Numbered from the stretch's first letter, positions 19,090 to 28,129 are shown. The stretch: 32,098 nucleotides of DNA from Bacteroidetes bacterium 4572_117 (GCA_002084525.1 NBLH01000024.1:1-32098), one strand, 5' to 3'. Notes: a model not told the origin generated them from the letters alone. Made by a program: numbers and translations.

Positions 19090-22000
19090 ATGAGCAAAGA
19101 AGACACAAATACATCAACAATTGGTGACATCCTTGTAGTTGAAGATACATTTTCGCATCGTGAACTTATATCTGAAATATTAGGAAGTGAAGGTTATACG
19201 GTAAGACAGGCGGTTGATAGCGAATCTGCCCTACAAATAATTAAGGCAAAACAACCTGATTTGGTACTTCTGGATATTAATTTGCCTGACGTTGACGGAA
19301 TAAGTTTTTGCAGCCACCTAAAATCGAATTCTGAAACAAAAGATTTCCCTGTCATTTTCATAAGCGCACAAACCGATACAAATATGAAAGTAAAAGCTTT
19401 AGAAGCTGGTGGTGTAGATTATGTTACAAAACCAATAAAATCTTCAGAGCTTCTTGCTAGGATAACCACTCACCTAAACATATACAAATTGCAACTGCAA
19501 TTAAAAACAGCGCAGCAAACTTTAGAAAAATCAGAGGCAAAATATGTTGACTTATACAACAATGCCCCCGATATGTTTTTATCTATTAACCCGGAATCGT
19601 TCAAGATAATTGATTGCAATAAAACTCTCTTAACCGATTTGGGTTATTCAAGGGATGAATTAATAGGAAAAAGTGTTTTTGATTTTTACACACTCGAAAC
19701 AGCCAAATTTGCAAAAGAAAAATTATTCCCCCAACTTAAAAAAACTGGAAGTATCGTTGGCGAAGAACTTCAGGTAAAAAAAAAAAATGGAACCATAATA
19801 GATGTCCTTCTAAATAGTTCTGCGGTATATGATGAAGATAATAAAATTAGATATAGCCGTTCTGTTTGGCGTGAAATTACTAAACGTAAAAAGGCAGAAA
19901 AAAGCTTAGCTCAAACTTCAGAAATAATTAATCTGAGTTCTATGGTTGTTTTTTTATGGGAAAACAAAGACAACTGGTCAGTTAAGCATGTTAGCGATAA
20001 TGTAAGTAAAATATTTGGATATACACACAAAGATTTTTCAAGTGATAAAATTTATTATTCCGATATAATTCACCCAGATGATATAAAAAGGGTGAAAGCT
20101 GAAGTAGTTGAAGCAAGCAACAACCCACAGATAAATAAATTTGAACAAAGCCCATACAGGATAATTACAAAAAATGGCGAAATTAAATGGATTGAGGATA
20201 AAACTGTAATTATCAGAGATAATGTTGGGCAAATAACACATTACCAAGGTATTATCCAAGACATTACCGATAGGATAAAAAAAGAAGAAACAATAGGGAA
20301 ATTATCTACAGCCATTAATCAAAGCCCTATAACAATTGTAATAACGGATACACAGGGAAATATTGAATTTGTGAACCCCAAATTTACTGAAACCTCAGGC
20401 TACACATTAAAAGAGGCCATTGGTAAAAACCCTAGAATGCTAAAATCCGGTATTCAAACCGACGATGTTTATAAAAACCTATGGGGAACTGTTACAAAAG
20501 GAGGCGTTTGGCGAGGCGAGTTCAAAAATAAAAGAAAAGACGGAACCCTATATTACGAAAATGCAGCTATTGGGCCCGTAAAAAATCAGAAAGGCGAAAT
20601 AACTCATTTTATTGCATTAAAGGAGGATATTACCGAACAGAAAGAAATGCAACAAAAATTAAAACTGAAATCTCAACAAATTGAAAATATTTTTAATAAT
20701 GTAAAAGATGTTATTTACTCTTTAGATGTAGAAAAAGAAGGTGTCTTGCAAATCGCACCATCATGTAAAGATATTTTTGGTTATTCGCAAAATGAATTTT
20801 ACAAAAACCCTGGTTTATTGGTGGATATTATCCATCCTGATGACCAAAAATTTGCAAAACTTTCTAAAGAGAATTTTACTAATAATGATGTTTTAAATTT
20901 GAAATATAGGATAATTAAGCCAGATAAACAAATTAGGTGGGTTAACAGTAAAATAACACCAAGGTTTAATAGTTCTGGAAATTTAACCAGGCTCGATGCT
21001 TCAGTTTCTGATATAACAGCTAGCGAAGTGCTTCAAACATCACTTAAGCAAGCTTTTAATTTCAATAACAAAATAATTAAAACATCAGGGATAGGGGTAC
21101 TTATGTACAAACAAAGCGGGCAATGCCTTTCTGCCAACAATAATATCGTAAAAATTATTAACACTACAAAGGAGCAACTGCTAGCATTAAATTTTAAAGA
21201 AGTTCCTGCATGGAAAGAATCTGGTTTGATAAAAGATGCCAAGAAATGCCTTGAAACAAATAATGAAATAAAAAATGTTATACAAATAAAAAATGAAGAT
21301 ACAGGCGAAATATGGCTTGACACACATTTTAGTACATACGAGGTAAGCAATGAGCCCCATTTTTTATTATTGGTTAGGGATATTAGCAAAATTAAGTTTG
21401 CAGAAAAAGAAATTCAGCAAAAAGCAATAGAACTACGAAATTTGATACAAACAGTTAGCACCCCTATTTTTAATATGGATATTGAGGGGAAAATTCAAGG
21501 GTGGAATAAAGCTGCAAAAAAGATAACGGGGTATTTAAAAGCAGAAGTCGAAAATAAACATTTTGCAAATATACTTTTTGTTGGTGATGAAAAACAAACT
21601 GTACATAACATAATAAAAGATGCAATAAATGGGCATGAAATCTCTAACCGCGAATTAATGATTAAAACAAAACGTGGCAAGCTTATTAAAATAATGCTTA
21701 ACATAAACGTACACAGAGATATTAATGGCAAAGTTATAGGTGTAATATGTACAGGACAAGATATTACTGAATTGGTAAACTACAGAAAAAAACTTGAAAA
21801 GAAAGTTAAAAAAAGAACAGAAAAATTAAAAAAGGCATTAAAAGCAGAACAAGAGCTTAGCGAGCTGAAATCCAGGTTTGTATCCATGGCTTCGCATGAA
21901 TTTAGGACACCATTGGCAGCTATTGGTTTTGCAGCTGGTTTTGTGAAAAAATATTGGAACAGGTTAGATGAGGAAAAACGGGATAAAAAACTAATTAAAA

Positions 22001-22536
22001 TTGAAAACCAAGTTTACCGTATGACAAATATGCTTGATGATGTACTGACCATTGGAAAATCAGAAGCAGGCCAACTAAAATATAAGCCTGAAATTATCGG
22101 TTTTGAGGAGTTTATTAATCCTTTGATGGAAGAGGTTGGCAACGTAACAAATAACACACATGAAATAAGGTTTCAGAATATTTGCAAACTTGAAAAAATA
22201 TTTATTGATGAAAAATTAGCAAGGAATATTTATATCAACCTACTTTCAAATGCAATTAAATTCTCACCTGAAAAAAAATATATCGAATTTACATGCAACA
22301 GCAAAAATGATTTGCTGGTTTTTACTATTAGGGATTTTGGAATTGGGATCAATAAAAAAGATCTATCAGATATTTTTACACCATTTCATAGAGGTGAAAA
22401 TGTTGAAACTATTCAAGGTACAGGTTTGGGATTGGCCATTGTAAAGGAATCAGTTGAACTAATGAAAGGCAAAATTGAAGTTGAAAGCAAACCAGGTGAA
22501 GGAACAACTTTTACAGTAACTTTACCAAAAACATAA
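19090..22536 (+). CDS. Receiver - multiple PAS - histidine kinase
   Basis: Receiver DILVVEDT / LVLLDINLPDVDG / VDYVTKP intact; about five PAS segments; H-box MASHEFRTPLAAI; N-box LLSNAIKFSP; GTGLGLAIV. ATG at 19090 preferred over TTG at 19075. Confidence 0.9.
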   Translation: MSKEDTNTSTIGDILVVEDTFSHRELISEILGSEGYTVRQAVDSESALQIIKAKQPDLVLLDINLPDVDGISFCSHLKSNSETKDFPVIFISAQTDTNMKVKALEAGGVDYVTKPIKSSELLARITTHLNIYKLQLQLKTAQQTLEKSEAKYVDLYNNAPDMFLSINPESFKIIDCNKTLLTDLGYSRDELIGKSVFDFYTLETAKFAKEKLFPQLKKTGSIVGEELQVKKKNGTIIDVLLNSSAVYDEDNKIRYSRSVWREITKRKKAEKSLAQTSEIINLSSMVVFLWENKDNWSVKHVSDNVSKIFGYTHKDFSSDKIYYSDIIHPDDIKRVKAEVVEASNNPQINKFEQSPYRIITKNGEIKWIEDKTVIIRDNVGQITHYQGIIQDITDRIKKEETIGKLSTAINQSPITIVITDTQGNIEFVNPKFTETSGYTLKEAIGKNPRMLKSGIQTDDVYKNLWGTVTKGGVWRGEFKNKRKDGTLYYENAAIGPVKNQKGEITHFIALKEDITEQKEMQQKLKLKSQQIENIFNNVKDVIYSLDVEKEGVLQIAPSCKDIFGYSQNEFYKNPGLLVDIIHPDDQKFAKLSKENFTNNDVLNLKYRIIKPDKQIRWVNSKITPRFNSSGNLTRLDASVSDITASEVLQTSLKQAFNFNNKIIKTSGIGVLMYKQSGQCLSANNNIVKIINTTKEQLLALNFKEVPAWKESGLIKDAKKCLETNNEIKNVIQIKNEDTGEIWLDTHFSTYEVSNEPHFLLLVRDISKIKFAEKEIQQKAIELRNLIQTVSTPIFNMDIEGKIQGWNKAAKKITGYLKAEVENKHFANILFVGDEKQTVHNIIKDAINGHEISNRELMIKTKRGKLIKIMLNINVHRDINGKVIGVICTGQDITELVNYRKKLEKKVKKRTEKLKKALKAEQELSELKSRFVSMASHEFRTPLAAIGFAAGFVKKYWNRLDEEKRDKKLIKIENQVYRMTNMLDDVLTIGKSEAGQLKYKPEIIGFEEFINPLMEEVGNVTNNTHEIRFQNICKLEKIFIDEKLARNIYINLLSNAIKFSPEKKYIEFTCNSKNDLLVFTIRDFGIGINKKDLSDIFTPFHRGENVETIQGTGLGLAIVKESVELMKGKIEVESKPGEGTTFTVTLPKT

Positions 22537-22713
22537 AAGAGTGTAGTTCAGGGTAACAATTGTTAACATTCACTACCTGTCCCAGTTTTTATCTGGATAA
22601 ATGATTACATGTTAACCAATTACTAATAACATATGATGAAAGATTTAAAAAGGAGGTATTACTGCAAACTTATTAATTGATTCAAACCTGCTAGGTTTAA
22701 TTTGACTTCACAA

Positions 22714-22729
22714 TAGGTATATATACCTA
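22714..22729. promoter_or_regulatory. Palindromic operator (distal), perfect 16-bp palindrome
   Basis: TAGGTATATATACCTA. Confidence 0.65.
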
Positions 22730-22789
22730 ATTGCCTATTAAATCCTATTTATGGGTTTTATTGCTCTTATTTTACACCCTACAATAAGC

Positions 22790-22797
22790 TAATTTCG
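22790..22797 (+). promoter_or_regulatory. Predicted -7 element
   Basis: TAATTTCG (one mismatch to TAnnTTTG), 76 nt after distal palindrome start and 38 nt after TGGGTTTT at 22752. Confidence 0.4.
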
Positions 22798-22919
22798 AGA
22801 CTATGTATTCAATTATTGTACCGACAACTCAGTATAGGTGTTCTCGTTGGACACAAAAACCTCATAACGATAAAATATTTAAATAGTTGTGCGGGAAATA
22901 TGATACAAAAAGTAATGAA

Positions 22920-23978
22920 ATGAAAAAAATATTAGTTGTAGAAGATACTCAGGTCATTCGTGAGGAGATATGTGACATTCTTCAAATGGAAAATTTTGAG
23001 GTTTCAATGGCCTCAAATGGATATGAGGGGCTGATACAGACAAAAAACATGAAACCCGATTTAATTATATCAGATATAATGATGCCTGTACTTGATGGTT
23101 ATCAGTTTGTTAGGGAGATTAAGAAATCGCCTAACACAGAAAACATCCCAATTATTTTTTTGTCGGCAAAAGCTCAAAAAACAGATATTCGCAAAGGCAT
23201 GAACCGTGGTGTTGAAGATTATATCACAAAACCGATACATCCTACCGACTTGCTTACAGCTGTTAATATGAGTTTAGAAAAACAGTCAAAATTAGATAAG
23301 AAAATTGAAGAGTTAAGAATTAAACCAATAAAATTTTTGCCAAAAGAGCTTATTAAATCACTTAATATTATAGTAGGTTTTTCTCAAAACATTAAAATGG
23401 CAAAAACGACTATTCCTGATGATGAAATAGCATTACTAATTAATAGTATCTACGATAATGGGGAGAAAATAAATAGCATGATTAATGATTATTTAATTTA
23501 TCTAAACCTGATTACAAAAATTTCTAATCCAAACAATAAAAATATTAGTTTAAAATCATATTCTGATGTAGATTGCTTATATTTTATTGAAAGCGCAATA
23601 TTATCAAGTGCAAATGAAAAAGGAAGGAGGAGTGATGTAATGTTTAATGCGTTAGGGGTAAAAATGAAATTTAATGAATTTTATTTCAAAAAAATAATTG
23701 AAGAGATGCTGAGCTGCGTAATTTTATGCACATTTCCTGGCGATGAGATAAAGGTTTGGTCAAAAAATGAAAAAAACTATTATCTGTTGTTTGTTGATGG
23801 GGCAGGACAGCCACCTTCAAGAAAAAAAGTAGATAATACCAGCGTGGAACTGGTGAATGATACTTTTAATCGCTCTATTGAAATACTTAAATTAATCTCG
23901 AAAGTATATTCAGGTAAATTTGAATACAATAAAAATAATAAAGAAAACTTAAGTTTTACATATTACTTTGAATTATAG
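22920..23978 (+). CDS. Receiver - degenerate histidine kinase (pseudokinase)
   Basis: Intact receiver (ILVVED, IISDIMMP, EDYITKP); kinase region collinear with 3111..4190 but H-box reads FLPKELIKSLNIIVGF and N, G1, G2 boxes are not recognisable. ATG at 22920 preferred. Confidence 0.8.
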   Translation: MKKILVVEDTQVIREEICDILQMENFEVSMASNGYEGLIQTKNMKPDLIISDIMMPVLDGYQFVREIKKSPNTENIPIIFLSAKAQKTDIRKGMNRGVEDYITKPIHPTDLLTAVNMSLEKQSKLDKKIEELRIKPIKFLPKELIKSLNIIVGFSQNIKMAKTTIPDDEIALLINSIYDNGEKINSMINDYLIYLNLITKISNPNNKNISLKSYSDVDCLYFIESAILSSANEKGRRSDVMFNALGVKMKFNEFYFKKIIEEMLSCVILCTFPGDEIKVWSKNEKNYYLLFVDGAGQPPSRKKVDNTSVELVNDTFNRSIEILKLISKVYSGKFEYNKNNKENLSFTYYFEL

Positions 23979-23998
23979 TTTTACCATCTAAATAATAC

Positions 23999-24142
23999 TT
24001 GTCCATAATGTCGGCAAATAAGCATCAATGGTGCGATTATTATTAACACAACATCAATCATTGTGCTGTAAATGAGCGAATTACTATTGCGCCAATAGTT
24101 CAGGATAAAAATATTTTCAAAAGACATTGACTTTATGGACAA
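23999..24142. repeat. Inverted-repeat-bounded intergenic element
   Basis: TTGTCCATAA (23999..24008) / TTATGGACAA (24133..24142), perfect 10 bp. Confidence 0.4.
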
Positions 24143-24161
24143 ACTCGAAATAGTCATTAAT

Positions 24162-24177
24162 TAGGAAAAAACACCTA
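24162..24177. promoter_or_regulatory. Palindromic operator (distal)
   Basis: TAGGAAAAAACACCTA; proximal TAGGTTTTATAACCCT at 24199. Confidence 0.5.
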
Positions 24178-24236
24178 ATAAAAAAACATCTAACAATATA
24201 GGTTTTATAACCCTAAATATTAAACAACCTACAGGC

Positions 24237-24244
24237 TAATTTTG
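24237..24244 (+). promoter_or_regulatory. Predicted -7 element
   Basis: TAATTTTG, 38 nt after proximal site start and 75 nt after distal site start. Confidence 0.45.
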
Positions 24245-24418
24245 CGATATAGATATTAATAATAACAAATATGAACTTATTGGAATAAATAAAAATGATT
24301 ATGGTTATTATTTGCAAATGACAAAAAAATCTAACAAAAAAGTGTTGAATAGCAGTATTTTGTTAATTTCTGTTATTGAATTAACGATATAGCTATTTAA
24401 TGGGGAACTATTCAAAGA

Positions 24419-24531
24419 TAAGTACCCAGACAAAATTAATTGGATATTTACTTTTACGCAACTTGCATATTGTAAGATATTTGCACCAGTGCGTAAGCAA
24501 CATTAAATAGCACCTAGTGCTTAATAAACTT
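24419..24531 (+). repeat. Dispersed intergenic repeat, copy 2
   Basis: Near-identical to 6471..6605; a few substitutions, 3-nt insertion, and lacks a ~23-nt segment. Confidence 0.85.
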
Positions 24532-24576
24532 TGATAGCAGCTTTTTTGTTTTAGTATCTTTTAACTTGTTAAATAA

Positions 24577-24984
24577 ATGAAAAAAGTACTTATAATAATA
24601 GGTCAAAGACAGTTTCGTAACGAATTAGTGTCTTTTATATCATTTGAAGGTTATGAAGTAATTTCAGCAAAGGATGGTGTCGAAGGTTTACAAAAGGCAC
24701 TTCAATTTAAACCTGATATAATTGTTTCTAATATAAAAATGTCCCGTTTAAATGGATATGATTTGTTACGCACTTTAAAACAAATAAAGATTACACGTGA
24801 AATACCTTTTATATTTTTAAGCGCAAAAAATCAAGCCAGCGATGTGCGAAATGCCCTTTTGCTTGGTGCCGATGATTATCTTATTAAGCCATTAAACCCT
24901 AGCTGCATTGTTCATTCAATACGTCTTGTCCTTATAAAACAAAAAAAACGTACCCAACAATTTTCAATAGAAGAGTTTAATTAA
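24577..24984 (+). CDS. Stand-alone degenerate receiver (pseudo-receiver)
   Basis: Collinear with the receiver of 2004..3104 (ALQFKPDIIVSNIKMSRLNGYDLLRTLKQ...IPFIFLSAK...GADDYLIKP), but Asp site is Asn and acidic pocket reads IIIGQ. Confidence 0.82.
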   Translation: MKKVLIIIGQRQFRNELVSFISFEGYEVISAKDGVEGLQKALQFKPDIIVSNIKMSRLNGYDLLRTLKQIKITREIPFIFLSAKNQASDVRNALLLGADDYLIKPLNPSCIVHSIRLVLIKQKKRTQQFSIEEFN

Positions 24985-25207
24985 TTAATTTTTTATATTT
25001 TTAGGGCATATCCCTCAATGTCTCATTAAATTTTTGCAATTTCCTAGTAATTAGAAATAAATATTGTAACGATAAAGTGCAGGCAATTAGCATCTTAACT
25101 GCAATATTGTTGTGTTTTTTTGCGTAACATTATTTTTGTTGATAAAGATTAAAAGTTTGATAAAGATTGTCAACCAATCCTGTACAATCAATTTTCTAGC
25201 TTGTCTA

Positions 25208-25260
25208 GATTAGGTCGTCAGGGCAATCAGTTTTAAACCCGATTGCCCTGATTAGGTCGT
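25208..25260. repeat. Hairpin flanked by 11-bp direct repeats
   Basis: GATTAGGTCGT (25208..25218 and 25250..25260) bracketing CAGGGCAATC (25219..25228) / GATTGCCCTG (25241..25250). Confidence 0.7.
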
Positions 25261-25330
25261 TAATTTATGATTATAGATCTGAAATTAACAGGGTGTTGAT
25301 CCTTCTTATACTAACATAATTTGAATAAAA

Positions 25331-27844
25331 ATGGATAAAGCGAAGCTTACAGACCTAAATATTGTTGTTGGGGATAAAATTATACACTCCAAAACCGACA
25401 TAAAAAAATATCGGTATGCTAGTATCGTGTTATTTTTTTTATTATTGCTATTATATCCTTTTTTGTCAGCAACCACACGAACAGGTTCATATGAATTTAA
25501 TGCTATCCTCCAATCAATAGGCCCACTGTTTGCCATTATTGTTGGCCTTGCCTTTTTGGGCAAGTCAAGCTGGAATGGAGATCGTAATTTGTTGTTTCTG
25601 GGGCTTGCCTATTTTTTTTGCGGGCTAATAGAATTTGCACATGGCTCATTTTCATTTATTTCACTCTTGTATCAAACAAAAATACCAATACATATTATCC
25701 TGAAAATTGTAGAGGCAACAGAAATAATGCCAGAACTTTTTTTGCTAACCTTAATTGCTTTATCTCTCTTAGCCCACAAATTTTTCCGAAAAACAAGAAT
25801 ACCTAAAATCGAAATATTGCTTTTTGCCAGTGTAACGTTCACCCTTGTTTTAATAATGATAATAATTTCATACAATATACAATACAAGCAGATGGTAAAT
25901 TATGAAAGGGGTGTTTCACACCCGATTAATTTCTTGTTTGCTTTAGTTTTTTTGATAGTTGCACTTTTATACCTGTTTTTATATTACAAGGACAAAGAAA
26001 TGTTAAAATGGTGGATATTTTTATCCCTTACAATTCTTATGATATCCCAGATTTATATTTCTGTTTCTAAATTTCAATTTGATGCTTTGTTTGAAGTTGG
26101 CTTGATTTTAAAAGTTATAGGATATTTGGTAATGTTGTGGGGGGTATTTCTTTACATGATTATTAGGCTAAGACAAATGGATAAAGCTGACGCTAAGCTT
26201 ATTGAACAAAAAGGCAAGCTGCAGGAGGCTGTGTCAAAACAAACAGTTGAGTTAAAGAATAAAAACAAAGTGCTACAAGATCAAATATTACTAAAAGATG
26301 AGTTAAACCAATCCTTAAAAATAGAAGGTGTTGATCTTAAAAAATCAGAAGAGCATTTTAGGGAATTATTTGAGAATTCAATAATTGGTATGTACCAAAC
26401 AAGAGCTGATGGTGAAATTATAACTGCAAATATAGCACTCTGCAAATTGTTGGGTTTTGGTTCATTTTCTGAATTGAAAAACTATAATTATAAAACTCAC
26501 GATTTTCTGAATACTGGTGAACATGAAAAATTTATTAAGCTAATCAATGAAAAAGGGTTTGTTGCAGGTTTTGAAACACAATGGTTATCAAAAAATAAAA
26601 AAATCATATATGTTAGGGAAAGTGCAAAGAGAAAAATTTTGAGAAACAATGAAATAATATTTGAAGGTACTGTTGAAGACATCACAATTCAAAAACTTGC
26701 AGAAAAACAAAGAAAACGAACAGCGAAAGAACTGAAAAATATTATTGAAACAGTAAACGTACCCATATTTGGTATAAATAAAAATAAGGAAATAAAAATC
26801 TGGAATTTATCAACTGAAGAAACCACAGGCTATTTGAAAAATGAAGTGGTTGGAAAAGCTTTAACAGATAATAAAATACGGGGAATTTTTGGGGATGAAA
26901 TAATTAATATGACAAATAAAGCCATTCTAGGTGAAGAAATATCAGATTTTGAGTCTTTTCTTAATCCTAAAACCGGAAATGCTTTAAGATTTTTGTTGAA
27001 CGTAACAATTCAGTTTAATAATTTAGATAATGTAACAGATGTTATATTTATTGCCCACAATATCACTATACTCGATATGTACAAAAATGTGCTGGAGAAA
27101 AAAGTCGAAGAAAGGACTCATGAATTAAAAATAGCCCTTAATAAAGAAAAAGAGTTGAGGGAATTAAAGTCAAGATTTGTTACTATGGCATCGCATGAGT
27201 TCCGGACCCCTTTGGCTGCTATAAGTTTTGCTGCGGGTTTTATGCAGAAATATTGGGATCGTTTAAATAAAGATAAAAGAGAAGAAAAACTATTAAAAAT
27301 AGAAGAACAGGTAAGCCATATGATTTTTTTGCTCGACAATGTTCTAACTATAGGGGAAGCAGAGGCTGGAAAAGCAAAAATTAGTTGCGAGTATTTTAAT
27401 TTCCATGAATTTTTCGACCCCATAATTGAAGAAATATGCAATGCTACTTCAAATACCCACGAAATTAGATATGTAAACACTGCTGCCGATTGTAAAATTT
27501 ATATCGACAAAAATATGGGGCGCAATATTTTTATAAACTTATTAACTAATGCCATTAAATTCTCACCAGGGGCTAATTTTGTAAATCTTGAATCAAAAAA
27601 ATTAAATAATTATACCGTAATAGATATTATTGATTTTGGTATTGGAATTTCTGAGGCTGAAACAGATAATGTTTTTTTGCCTTTTCACCGGGCAAAAAAT
27701 GTTAAAACAATACAGGGTACAGGCCTGGGCCTTGCAATTGTACACGAATTAGTAGAACAACATAAAGGGAGAATTACTGTAAAAAGTATCGTAGGGAAAG
27801 GTACAAGGTTTACTGTAATGCTCCCCTTTCCTAAAAACAAATAA
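25331..27844 (+). CDS. Multi-TM (MASE-like) sensor - PAS - PAS - histidine kinase
   Basis: About 7 hydrophobic segments in residues ~25-285; PAS region KSEEHFRELFENSIIGMYQTRADGEIITAN; H-box MASHEFRTPLAAI; N-box LLTNAIKFSP; GTGLGLAIV. Confidence 0.87.
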   Translation: MDKAKLTDLNIVVGDKIIHSKTDIKKYRYASIVLFFLLLLLYPFLSATTRTGSYEFNAILQSIGPLFAIIVGLAFLGKSSWNGDRNLLFLGLAYFFCGLIEFAHGSFSFISLLYQTKIPIHIILKIVEATEIMPELFLLTLIALSLLAHKFFRKTRIPKIEILLFASVTFTLVLIMIIISYNIQYKQMVNYERGVSHPINFLFALVFLIVALLYLFLYYKDKEMLKWWIFLSLTILMISQIYISVSKFQFDALFEVGLILKVIGYLVMLWGVFLYMIIRLRQMDKADAKLIEQKGKLQEAVSKQTVELKNKNKVLQDQILLKDELNQSLKIEGVDLKKSEEHFRELFENSIIGMYQTRADGEIITANIALCKLLGFGSFSELKNYNYKTHDFLNTGEHEKFIKLINEKGFVAGFETQWLSKNKKIIYVRESAKRKILRNNEIIFEGTVEDITIQKLAEKQRKRTAKELKNIIETVNVPIFGINKNKEIKIWNLSTEETTGYLKNEVVGKALTDNKIRGIFGDEIINMTNKAILGEEISDFESFLNPKTGNALRFLLNVTIQFNNLDNVTDVIFIAHNITILDMYKNVLEKKVEERTHELKIALNKEKELRELKSRFVTMASHEFRTPLAAISFAAGFMQKYWDRLNKDKREEKLLKIEEQVSHMIFLLDNVLTIGEAEAGKAKISCEYFNFHEFFDPIIEEICNATSNTHEIRYVNTAADCKIYIDKNMGRNIFINLLTNAIKFSPGANFVNLESKKLNNYTVIDIIDFGIGISEAETDNVFLPFHRAKNVKTIQGTGLGLAIVHELVEQHKGRITVKSIVGKGTRFTVMLPFPKNK

Positions 27845-28045
27845 ACTTTTAATAACACCATAGTGGGTTTACACTGAAAATCATCTTGCTAGCACTCACA
27901 AAAATGGGAGTAGGACTTAAGTTTTAATCATAAATAAATAGGTGTTTTTTACAGGGTCTAATAAATACCAATTTAATTACTGGATCCTTATAATTCTGCA
28001 AGAACTGTTGCTTTTAAAATTACGGTAATTCTAAGTTTTTAATGA

Positions 28046-28061
28046 TAGGTGTTAACACCTA
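28046..28061. promoter_or_regulatory. Palindromic operator (distal), perfect 16-bp palindrome, LruC operon
   Basis: TAGGTGTTAACACCTA; proximal TAGGTTTTTG at 28084. Confidence 0.7.
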
Positions 28062-28121
28062 ATTATTATGCCTTATTAAATTATAGGTTTTTGCCCCCCG
28101 AATAACACCTTTCCTTTACTA

Positions 28122-28129
28122 TACTTTTG
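28122..28129 (+). promoter_or_regulatory. Predicted -7 element of LruC operon
   Basis: TACTTTTG, exactly 38 nt after proximal site and 76 nt after distal site. Confidence 0.5.

Noticed and set aside
22554-22565. TAACAATTGTTA palindrome after the 19090..22536 kinase as another operator
   Set aside because: Different sequence from the TAGGT palindrome; more likely part of a weak hairpin downstream of the gene, with no T-run supporting a terminator call.
22835-22850. TAGGTGTTCTCGTTGG as an additional operator
   Set aside because: Only one half-site is present and it lies downstream of the predicted -7 element; kept as chance or weak site.
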